Of a stretch of 12,775 nt of DNA, positions 6,722 through 12,775 are shown piece by piece. The notes beneath the pieces were generated by a model. It worked only from the letters and a program-made list of their open reading frames with translations. It searched no databases and was not told where the DNA came from. Position numbers and translations under genes: made by a program. How positions within the stretch are numbered: the stretch's first letter is position 1; each line of letters opens with the position of its first letter. The DNA comes from an uncultured Collinsella sp. (lineage in GTDB: Bacteria; Actinomycetota; Coriobacteriia; Coriobacteriales; Coriobacteriaceae): positions 1 through 12,775 of the forward strand of contig CAUAGV010000030.1 in NCBI GenBank assembly GCA_958428675.1, written 5' to 3'.

Positions 6722-7849
6722 ATGATCAATCGCAAGGCCATCGGTTATATCACCGCTAACTACTCTTCGAGCTACGGCAGCGTCCTGCTCAAGGACCGCC
6801 CCATCGCGTCCGTTCCCTTTTTGGGCCGCTACCGCCTGATCGACTTTCCGCTGTCCAACATGATGAATGCCGGCATTAAGACCGTCGGCGTCGTCATGCC
6901 GGGCAACTACCGCTCGCTGATCGACCACGTTGGCTCGGGCAAGGACTGGGGCCTGGACCGCAAGAAGGGCGGCCTGTTCATGGTGCCCGGCAACGCGTAT
7001 GGCACCACCAAGGGCGGCATGCGCTTCCTGCTGCGCGACATCATCTCCAACAAGACGCTGTTCCAGCGCTCGGACAAGCCCTATGTTGTGATGATGGGCA
7101 CCAACATCATCTTTAACATGGATCTCAACACCATCATCGACGCGCACGAGAACTCCGGCGCCCAGATGACCGTGGTGTACTGCAAGGCCACGCGCAACGT
7201 CGATGACGAGACCAAACTCGAGATTAACGAGAACGGTCGCCTGACGGGCGTGAGCGCTGGCGTCGCGTACGGCGACAACGCCTCTATGGACTGCTGCATC
7301 GTCAACCGCGAGACGCTGCTCGAGATTATCGACCACTACCAGGCCGCCGACTATCTGGACCTGCTCGAGGCACTCCAGGGCGACTTTGGCAACATCGACG
7401 TGTGCAGCTACGAGTACAAGGGCGAGGTCGTGGGCGTGTTTAGTGAGAAGTCGCTGTATCGCCGCAGCATGGACCTGCTTGACCAAACCGTGGCCGACCA
7501 GCTCTTCGATCCCGAGCGCCCGATCCTGACCAAGGCTCACGACGTGCCGCCTTCGCGCTATGCGACCGGTAGCCACGCGTGCAACTCGATCATCTCGGCC
7601 GGCTGCATCATCAAGGGCACCGTGCGCAACTCGATCCTGTCGCGCGGCGTCGTGGTCGAGGAAGGCGCTTCGGTGACCAACTCGATCATCAACCAGAGTT
7701 GCATCATCAAGAGTGGCGCCCGCGTTGAGAACGCCATCCTGGACAAGAACAACGTGGTTCCCACCAACACCGAGCTTCGCGGCACGCCCGAGAACATCCT
7801 GGTGCTGGGCAAGGCTCCGTTAACTTCCGATACCACCATCGTACGTTAA
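6722..7849 (+). CDS. glgD: Glucose-1-phosphate adenylyltransferase, non-catalytic/regulatory subunit
   Basis: A 375-residue GlgC paralogue of the GlgD type. It keeps the fold (FLGRYRLIDFPLSNMMNAGI near the N-terminus and the C-terminal beta-helix), but the nucleotide loop is lost: the start reads GYITANYSSSYGSVLLKDRP in place of a GGxGxRL loop. The catalytic Asp position is changed (GTNIIF, Thr127, against GDHLY in GlgC) and the EKP motif is absent. GlgD is known in Firmicutes to join GlgC in a heteromer and raise its activity; that role here is inferred from family and adjacency. The start is ATG at 6722, 4 nt after the glgC stop, with a GGGGG ribosome site 10 nt upstream. A longer frame from 6683 would overlap glgC and lacks family similarity in the extra residues. 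Confidence 0.93.
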   Translation: MINRKAIGYITANYSSSYGSVLLKDRPIASVPFLGRYRLIDFPLSNMMNAGIKTVGVVMPGNYRSLIDHVGSGKDWGLDRKKGGLFMVPGNAYGTTKGGMRFLLRDIISNKTLFQRSDKPYVVMMGTNIIFNMDLNTIIDAHENSGAQMTVVYCKATRNVDDETKLEINENGRLTGVSAGVAYGDNASMDCCIVNRETLLEIIDHYQAADYLDLLEALQGDFGNIDVCSYEYKGEVVGVFSEKSLYRRSMDLLDQTVADQLFDPERPILTKAHDVPPSRYATGSHACNSIISAGCIIKGTVRNSILSRGVVVEEGASVTNSIINQSCIIKSGARVENAILDKNNVVPTNTELRGTPENILVLGKAPLTSDTTIVR

Positions 7850-7880
7850 CGTTGGCACTGCAACATCGCTCGTAACATGT

Positions 7881-7916
7881 AGAATAGCCGCCCGGTTAGC
7901 GCCAGGCGGCTATTCT
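7881..7916. repeat. Perfect 12-bp inverted repeat between glgD and glgA
   Basis: AGAATAGCCGCC (7881-7892) and GGCGGCTATTCT (7905-7916) are exact complements around a 12-nt loop. This gives a strong hairpin on either strand. The next bases are cgaatt rather than a U tract, so it is not a classic terminator, though it could act as an attenuator or mRNA-stability element. It begins 31 nt after the glgD stop and ends 13 nt before the GGGAG ribosome site of glgA. TGCAACAT occurs on both sides as a direct repeat (7859-7866 and 7922-7929). A weak promoter-like TAGAAT overlaps the left arm (7880-7885), but no well-spaced -35 is present. Confidence 0.8.
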
Positions 7917-7939
7917 CGAATTGCAACATGGGAGACAAT

Positions 7940-10270
7940 ATGGCTGATTCCAGCAAAAAGATGCAGATCGTGTTTGCCTCGGCCGAGTGCGCACCGTTTG
8001 TGAAGACCGGTGGCCTGGGCGACGTGGCAGGCTCGCTGCCTGCGGCGCTTGTGCGCGCCGGCGCCGAAGTCATCGTGATGGTGCCCAAGTACGCCACCAT
8101 CAAGGACGAGTACAAGGCGCAGATGGAGCACTTCTCCGACTTTTACGTGAGCCTAGGCTGGCGCAATGAGTACTGCGGTCTCGAGAAGCTCGAGCACGAC
8201 GGCGTCACCTATATGTTCATAGACAACGAGCGCTACTTTGCGCGCGATTATCCGTACGGCTTCTTCGACGACGGCGAGCGCTTCGCGTTCTTCTCCAAGG
8301 CCATTACCGAGAGCCTGCAGCACCTGCCCGAGGGCTTTGAGTGCGACATCCTGCACTGTAACGACTGGCAGACGGCACTGGCGCCCGTGTTCTTGCGCGA
8401 GTTCTACCAGGGCCTGCCGCTGTACGACCGCGTCAAGACTGTGTTCTCGATCCACAACGTTGCGTTCCAGGGCCAGTTTAGCGACACCGTGATGGAGGAC
8501 ATCCTGGGAGTGGCGCATATTCCCGCGGCCGCCACGCAGTTGCGCTGCGACGCCTGCAGCATCAACTACATGCTGGGCGCGCTGCACTATGCCGACGCCA
8601 TCACCACGGTGAGCCCCACCTACGCGAGCGAGATCCAGACGCCCGAGTTTGGCGAGGGCCTGGACGGCGTACTGCGCGAGCGTTCCTACGCGCTGCAGGG
8701 CATCCTCAACGGCATTGACGTGGCGGCCTTTGACCCGGCAACCGACAAGCGCATTGCCGCCAACTACACGGTTGACGACCGTTCCGGCAAGGCCGTGTGC
8801 AAGGCCAAGCTGCAGGAGGAACTGGGGCTCGAGGTGCGCGACGACCGCCCGCTTATGGTGATGGTCACGCGCCTGACGCGCCAGAAGGGCATGGACCTGG
8901 TCATGTACGCGCTCGACCGCATCCTGTCCGGCGGCGTTCAGGTGGCCGTGCTGGGCACCGGCGACCGCGACTACGAGGACGGTCTGCGCTACTTCCAGGA
9001 CAAGTACCCCGGCACCATGGCCGCGCGCATCGAGTTCGATCCGGCGCTGTCGCAGCGCATGTACGCTGCCGCCGATATGTTCCTGATGCCTTCGAAGTTT
9101 GAGCCCTGCGGCCTGTCGCAGATCATCGCCATGCGCTACGGCACCCTACCCATCGTGCGCGAGACCGGTGGCCTGAAGGACACTGTGATCCCGTACAACG
9201 AGTTTACCGGCGAGGGCACGGGCTTCTCGTTTAGCAACTTTAACGGCGACGAGATGGGCGACGCCGTGTTCCGCGCGGCACGCCTGTTCTGGGACAACCG
9301 CGACGCCTGGAACCAGCTGGTCACGCAGGCCATGAGCCAGGACTTTAGCTGGACGCGCTCGGCCGACAAGTATCTGGACCTGTACTTCTTTATGCATCCG
9401 GAGATTGAGAGGCCGGCGGCTGTTGTCGACGAGACTGAAGCTGTTGCTGGGCCGGTGGCCGCTGAGGAGCCCAAGGCCGAAGAGAAGCCGGTTGAGGCTG
9501 AGCCCGCAAAGGCCGAGCCTAAGGTGAAGGCTGAGGTTGCTCTTGAGGCAGAGGACGAGGTCAAGCCCGCTGCAAAGCCCGCAGCTAAGAAGACCACGAC
9601 CCGTAAGACGACCGCTAAGAAGGTTACGACGGTCAAGGCCGCCGCGACTAAAACAACGGCTGCCAAGACAACGACCACGCGCAAGCGCACGACCGCCGCT
9701 GCCAAGAAGGCCGCCGAGGCCGAGGCTGCTCCCGAGGTAAAGGCCGAGGTCGCTGAGGACAAACCGGCCGCCAAGGCTCCGGCAAAGACCGCTGCCAAGA
9801 AGACGACCACGACCGCCAAGAAGGCAACAGCTGCCAAGAAGACCACGGCAACGAAGTCGACGACCGCGAAGGCCGCCGCGACCAAGGCAGCCGCAAAGCC
9901 GGCAGCCAAGGTCGAGGAGACGCCTGCAGAGTCCAAGGCGGAGGCAACCGTCGAGGCCAAGCCGACCGCCAAGACCACCACGCGCAAGCGCGCGACGACG
10001 ACGGCCAAAAAGACCACGGCCAAGGCTGCCGCTCCCAAGGCAGAGGCTAAGGCCGCCGCTGTCAAAGAGGAGCCCAAGCCCGCAGTAAAGGCCAAGCCGG
10101 CACCGAAGCCCGCTGAGGTCAAGACCACTCCGAAGGCTACGGCAAAGGCCGAGCCTAAGGCCGAGCCCGCCAAGAAGGCCCCGGTCTCCCCCGCCGCTTC
10201 GACCGAGGAAAAGGCTCCGACCAAGAAGACCTCCGTCCGCAAGGCAACGGCCACCCGCAAGCGCCGCTAG
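7940..10270 (+). CDS. glgA: Glycogen synthase (GT5) with long histone H1-like C-terminal extension
   Basis: A 776-residue protein. The first 490 or so residues are a complete GT5 glycogen synthase, which transfers glucose from ADP-glucose to the growing alpha-1,4-glucan. The ADP-glucose motif KTGGLGDV starts at Lys22. The C-terminal catalytic block reads SKFEPCGLSQ (Glu388 in the conserved EPCGL), then RETGGLKDTV. The usual synthase length is about 480 residues, so about 285 extra residues follow YFFMHPEIERPA. That tail is Lys/Ala/Thr/Glu-rich and described separately. ATG at 7940 is chosen because GGGAG lies 5 nt upstream; ATG at 7928 is in frame but overlaps that ribosome site. It is the last gene of the operon: a strong terminator begins 31 nt after the stop. 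The core identification is secure; the tail's role is unknown. Confidence 0.96.
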   Translation: MADSSKKMQIVFASAECAPFVKTGGLGDVAGSLPAALVRAGAEVIVMVPKYATIKDEYKAQMEHFSDFYVSLGWRNEYCGLEKLEHDGVTYMFIDNERYFARDYPYGFFDDGERFAFFSKAITESLQHLPEGFECDILHCNDWQTALAPVFLREFYQGLPLYDRVKTVFSIHNVAFQGQFSDTVMEDILGVAHIPAAATQLRCDACSINYMLGALHYADAITTVSPTYASEIQTPEFGEGLDGVLRERSYALQGILNGIDVAAFDPATDKRIAANYTVDDRSGKAVCKAKLQEELGLEVRDDRPLMVMVTRLTRQKGMDLVMYALDRILSGGVQVAVLGTGDRDYEDGLRYFQDKYPGTMAARIEFDPALSQRMYAAADMFLMPSKFEPCGLSQIIAMRYGTLPIVRETGGLKDTVIPYNEFTGEGTGFSFSNFNGDEMGDAVFRAARLFWDNRDAWNQLVTQAMSQDFSWTRSADKYLDLYFFMHPEIERPAAVVDETEAVAGPVAAEEPKAEEKPVEAEPAKAEPKVKAEVALEAEDEVKPAAKPAAKKTTTRKTTAKKVTTVKAAATKTTAAKTTTTRKRTTAAAKKAAEAEAAPEVKAEVAEDKPAAKAPAKTAAKKTTTTAKKATAAKKTTATKSTTAKAAATKAAAKPAAKVEETPAESKAEATVEAKPTAKTTTRKRATTTAKKTTAKAAAPKAEAKAAAVKEEPKPAVKAKPAPKPAEVKTTPKATAKAEPKAEPAKKAPVSPAASTEEKAPTKKTSVRKATATRKRR
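9415..10267 (+). other. GlgA low-complexity tail with alternating acidic and basic blocks
   Basis: About 285 residues of very low complexity. An acidic Glu/Ala/Pro segment (about residues 493-540) comes first. Basic blocks rich in AAKK and TTAKK follow, broken by shorter acidic stretches such as EAEAAPEVKAEVAED and VEETPAESKAEATVE. The motif TTTRK recurs three times (nt about 9593, 9668 and 9974), twice as TTTRKR. The protein ends in RKATATRKRR. The DNA is correspondingly repetitive (many aag-aag-acc-acg and gcc-gcc-aag units), so tail length may vary between strains. The composition matches the GlgB tail. Disorder and binding to a polyanion are inference. Confidence 0.88.
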
Positions 10271-10300
10271 TCCGGACGATCCACAATCTAATCCTCAATA

Positions 10301-10335
10301 AACAAGGGGTGTCGTTTAGTGCGACACCCCTTGTT
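10301..10335 (+). terminator. Strong hairpin terminator after glgA
   Basis: AACAAGGGGTGTCG (10301-10314) pairs perfectly with CGACACCCCTTGTT (10322-10335) around a 7-nt loop, a 14-bp stem. The 3' arm ends in TTGTT and is followed by ctata, so the U tract is short and partly within the stem. It is placed 31 nt after the glgA stop, as expected for the end of the operon. The A-rich 5' flank (aataaacaa) could let it work in both directions. Confidence 0.85.
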
Positions 10336-10344
10336 CTATAGATG

Positions 10345-10362
10345 AGGTAAAACGATTTTCTA
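10345..10362. promoter_or_regulatory. LacI-family-type operator upstream of the GH13-GH77 gene
   Basis: AGGTAAAACGATTTTCTA matches the idealised palindrome TGGTAAAACGTTTTACCA at 14 of 18 positions, the same score as the 383-400 site upstream of glgB, and shares the central CG. A further exact TGGTAAA half-site lies at 10380-10386. The sites sit between the glgA terminator and the candidate promoter of the fusion gene. Two control regions with the same half-site suggest a common regulator; which protein is not visible. Confidence 0.55.
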
Positions 10363-10395
10363 GGACAACCGTTCGCCGATGGTAAACGGATGTTG

Positions 10396-10425
10396 TTTAT
10401 ACAGCCTGTGTACAACAGATATACT
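10396..10425 (+). promoter_or_regulatory. Candidate promoter of the GH13-GH77 gene
   Basis: TATACT at 10420-10425 matches the -10 consensus at five of six bases. TTTATA at 10396-10401 is a fair -35 with an 18-bp spacer. Transcription would start near 10432, leaving a leader of about 55 nt. A 6-bp inverted repeat, TGTTGT (10391-10396) and ACAACA (10412-10417), brackets the -35 and spacer and could be a further operator. Confidence 0.45.
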
Positions 10426-10445
10426 TACATCCTGTGCGTAAAGCC

Positions 10446-10463
10446 CATGGCCAGCAGGCCATG
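10446..10463. repeat. Short perfect inverted repeat in the fusion-gene leader
   Basis: CATGGCC (10446-10452) and GGCCATG (10457-10463) are exact complements around AGCA. In RNA this would be a 7-bp hairpin ending 13 nt before the weak ribosome site (GGA, 10477-10479) of the downstream gene. There is no U tract, so a terminator is unlikely. Confidence 0.5.
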
Positions 10464-10486
10464 ATTCTATTGAACTGGACCGTACT

Positions 10487-12775
10487 ATGAGATTGATACA
10501 CAACAGCCGCCTACCGCAGTTTCGCACTCCGTTTGGCGCTGTGACCACAGGAACTACCCTTTCGCTCTCGGTGATCTTGGAGGATGCCGACCCCAACCAG
10601 GCAACGCTCACCCTGCGCACTTGGGTCGATGAGATCGGCGAGTCTCGGTATCCCATGACGCACGAAGGCGACGGCATATTTTCCGTAGAGCTTGAGTGTA
10701 CCGAGCCCTGTCTTATCTGGTACAGCTTTATCTGCAATATCGAGGGCCAGCCCGAGGTTCGCCTGGGCGCACCGCAGGGCCGCACCGGCGGCGAGGGTGT
10801 GACCTACGACTACGCTGAGGTGCCGTCATTCCAGATTACCGTCTACAAGCATCGCGAAGTGCGTCCCGAGTGGTACGAGCGCGGCATGGTCTACCAGATC
10901 TTCCCCGATCGCTACGCCCGCGACGAGCACTGGCGCGAGCGCACGCTGGCTCAGGTCGAAAAGCCGCGCAACGGAATCCAGCGCCGCATGGTCGAGGATT
11001 GGAACGAGCCGCCCGTGTACGAGCGCGCCGAAGACGGTTCCATCAAGACCTGGGACTTCTACGGCGGCTCGCTCAAGGGCATCCAAGAAGACCTGCCCCG
11101 CATCGCCGAGCTGGGCTTTACGGCAATCTACCTCAACCCCATCTTTGAAGCCGCGAGCAACCACCGCTACGACACGGCCGACTACACCAAGATCGACCCG
11201 ATCCTGGGCACCGAGCAGGACTTTACTGAGCTGTGCGAGGCGGCCGAGAAGCTGGGCATTTCCATCATTCTGGACGGCGTCTTTAACCACACGGGTGACG
11301 ACTCCATCTATTTCAACCGCTATGGCAACTACCCCGGCGTGGGCGCGTGGCAGAGCGAGGATTCGCCGTGGCGCGATGCGTTTTATTTCCACGAGGACGG
11401 CTCGTACGACTGCTGGTGGGGCGTGGGTAACATGCCTGCCATCAATGAGAGCTCCGAGCTGGTACGCGAGCGGCTCCTGGGCAAGGACGGCGTGATCCGT
11501 AAATGGCTACGTGCCGGCGCTCATGGCTGGCGCCTAGACGTGGCCGACGAGCTTTCGGACGATTTCCTGACCGAGATCAAGAAGGCAGTACTTGCCGAAA
11601 AGCCCGATGCTCTGTTGCTCGGCGAGGTCTGGGAAGACGCCTCCAACAAGATCAGCTACGGTCATCTGCGTCGCTATCTACAAGGCTCCGAGCTCGACTC
11701 GGCCATGGATTATCCCTTCCGCGACATGGTCATCGGCTTTTTGATGGGCTACAAAAACGCCTACCAAGCTGCCGAGGATATCGAGACCCTACGCGAGAAC
11801 TATCCGCGCGAGGCATTGTCCTGCGCGCTCAACCTGCTGTCGAGCCACGACCGCCCGCGTATCATCTCGGTGCTCGGCGGCGGCCCCGACGAGTCACAGC
11901 TACCCGAGAGCGAGCGCAGCAAGTGGCGCCTGGACGAGAACTCGATGGGCCTGGCCAAGAGCCGTTTTTGGCTTGCAACGCTCATGCAGATGACGTTCCC
12001 TGGCGTGCCGTCGATTTACTATGGCGATGAGTACGGCCTTGAGGGTCTGACAGATCCGGGCAATCGCCGTACGCTGCCGACCAAGGACCAACTGCACGAC
12101 TTCGACACGCTGGCTATTGTCAAAAACGCCTCCGCCGTACGCCGCGCACTGCCGTTTATGATCGACGGCGAGATCAAGGCCTTCGCGCTCAACGACGAGG
12201 TGCTGGCATACAACCGCACGGGCAAGGATGGCGAGTCCGCGACGGTTATCATCAACCGCAGTCTGCGCAATTCACACCGCGTGACGATTCCGGCGCTCGA
12301 CGAATGCGCGAGTGACGTGATCAGCGGTCACGAGTGCGAGATCCACAACGGCACGGTCACGCTCGATTTGTATCCGCTGGGCTCGCCGATCATCTATCAC
12401 CATGCCGAGCAACGCCTGCAGGAGCCGCTCGATCACGGCGCGGGCGTTGTGTGCCATATCACCTCGGTACCGACCGATGACGGCAAGCCCGGCACGATCG
12501 GCGCACCCACGCGTCGCTTTATCGACCAGCGGTCCGCTATGGGCATGCGCTACTGGCAGGTCCTGCTTGTCAACCCAACGGACTTCTTCCGTTCCCCTTA
12601 CGCCGGTCCTTCGGCCTTTGCAGGCAATATCGGCCTGCTTCCCGAAAGCCACAAGGAGCTAGCCGCCGACTTTGAGACCTGGAAGGCCCACGGCGGCGAG
12701 GATGCCGATCCGCTGTACACCGCGTTTAAACATCGCAATGCCGATTGGCTCGAGAAGTACTGCGTCTATATGGCC
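10487..12775 (+). CDS. GH13 neopullulanase-like hydrolase fused to GH77 4-alpha-glucanotransferase (3' end missing)
   Basis: An open frame of 763 codons that leaves the window without a stop. Residues 1 to about 125 form a beta-rich N-terminal domain, probably of the starch-binding/CBM34 kind. A GH13 barrel follows from about residue 130 (YQIFPDRYA). Its conserved regions are intact: region I DGVFNH (Asp263, His268), the MPAIN motif, region II GWRLDVADE (nucleophile Asp351), region III GEVWED (acid/base Glu380) and region IV SSHDRPRI (Asp455). These resemble neopullulanase/cyclomaltodextrinase-type enzymes. From about residue 655 the sequence changes to a MalQ start: HITSVP, GMRYWQVLLVNPT, SPYAGPSAFAGN, then WLEKYCVYMA. 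The GH77 catalytic residues lie beyond the edge. The protein would hydrolyse and disproportionate maltodextrins in the cytoplasm, as no signal peptide is visible. ATG at 10487 has a weak ribosome site; an in-frame stop at 10439 limits extension. The gene is separated from glgA by a terminator and has its own promoter region. Confidence 0.9.
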   Translation, partial: MRLIHNSRLPQFRTPFGAVTTGTTLSLSVILEDADPNQATLTLRTWVDEIGESRYPMTHEGDGIFSVELECTEPCLIWYSFICNIEGQPEVRLGAPQGRTGGEGVTYDYAEVPSFQITVYKHREVRPEWYERGMVYQIFPDRYARDEHWRERTLAQVEKPRNGIQRRMVEDWNEPPVYERAEDGSIKTWDFYGGSLKGIQEDLPRIAELGFTAIYLNPIFEAASNHRYDTADYTKIDPILGTEQDFTELCEAAEKLGISIILDGVFNHTGDDSIYFNRYGNYPGVGAWQSEDSPWRDAFYFHEDGSYDCWWGVGNMPAINESSELVRERLLGKDGVIRKWLRAGAHGWRLDVADELSDDFLTEIKKAVLAEKPDALLLGEVWEDASNKISYGHLRRYLQGSELDSAMDYPFRDMVIGFLMGYKNAYQAAEDIETLRENYPREALSCALNLLSSHDRPRIISVLGGGPDESQLPESERSKWRLDENSMGLAKSRFWLATLMQMTFPGVPSIYYGDEYGLEGLTDPGNRRTLPTKDQLHDFDTLAIVKNASAVRRALPFMIDGEIKAFALNDEVLAYNRTGKDGESATVIINRSLRNSHRVTIPALDECASDVISGHECEIHNGTVTLDLYPLGSPIIYHHAEQRLQEPLDHGAGVVCHITSVPTDDGKPGTIGAPTRRFIDQRSAMGMRYWQVLLVNPTDFFRSPYAGPSAFAGNIGLLPESHKELAADFETWKAHGGEDADPLYTAFKHRNADWLEKYCVYMA

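Noticed and set aside
9136..10260. 374-codon minus-strand frame rich in Val/Ala/Leu that looks like a membrane protein
   Set aside because: It is the complement of the Lys/Ala/Thr codons of the GlgA tail; antisense of such repeats always reads as hydrophobic residues. It covers the GlgA C-terminal catalytic block as well and has no family motifs.
1..12775. CRISPR arrays, tRNA or rRNA genes, insertion sequences, phage or defence genes
   Set aside because: No regularly spaced repeats, no tRNA-like fold or rRNA sequence, and no transposase or integrase motifs were seen on either strand.

Overview
The window is GC-rich coding DNA with short gaps. It holds a bacterial glycogen-metabolism cluster that looks complete. 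Firmicute-type GlgC and GlgD subunits, high GC, Collinsella-like protein style and lysine/alanine-rich protein tails together suggest a gut Coriobacteriia actinomycete such as Collinsella. This assignment is inference from gene content and style, not from a database match.

Layout: (1) positions 1-347, minus strand, the 5' part of a HAD-family hydrolase gene that runs off the left edge. (2) 348-693, an AT-richer divergent control region with repeated TGGTAAA half-sites, a likely sigma-70 promoter and a leader with several inverted repeats. (3) 694-10270, five co-directional genes in the order glgB, glgP, glgC, glgD, glgA, with gaps of 94, 107, 4 and 90 nt, closed by a strong hairpin terminator at 10301-10335. 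(4) 10336-10486, a second control region with the same kind of operator half-site. (5) 10487 to the right edge, an open gene fusing a GH13 neopullulanase-like hydrolase to the start of a GH77 (MalQ-type) 4-alpha-glucanotransferase.

How the genes fit together: GlgC with its degenerate partner GlgD makes ADP-glucose. GlgA polymerises it into alpha-1,4-glucan, and GlgB would add alpha-1,6 branches. GlgP releases glucose-1-phosphate from chain ends. The GH13-GH77 fusion would trim and rearrange maltodextrins and limit branches. Similar palindromic half-sites upstream of glgB and of the fusion gene suggest one LacI/MalR-like regulator couples storage and maltodextrin use.

The most notable points are: (a) GlgB carries Ala where the general acid/base Glu is expected and Gly where the region I His is expected, so it may not be a normal branching enzyme; (b) both GlgB and GlgA end in histone H1-like Lys/Ala/Thr tails (about 70 and about 285 residues), unusual for glycogen enzymes; (c) the shared operator-like sites; (d) a perfect 12-bp inverted repeat flanked by 8-bp direct repeats between glgD and glgA.
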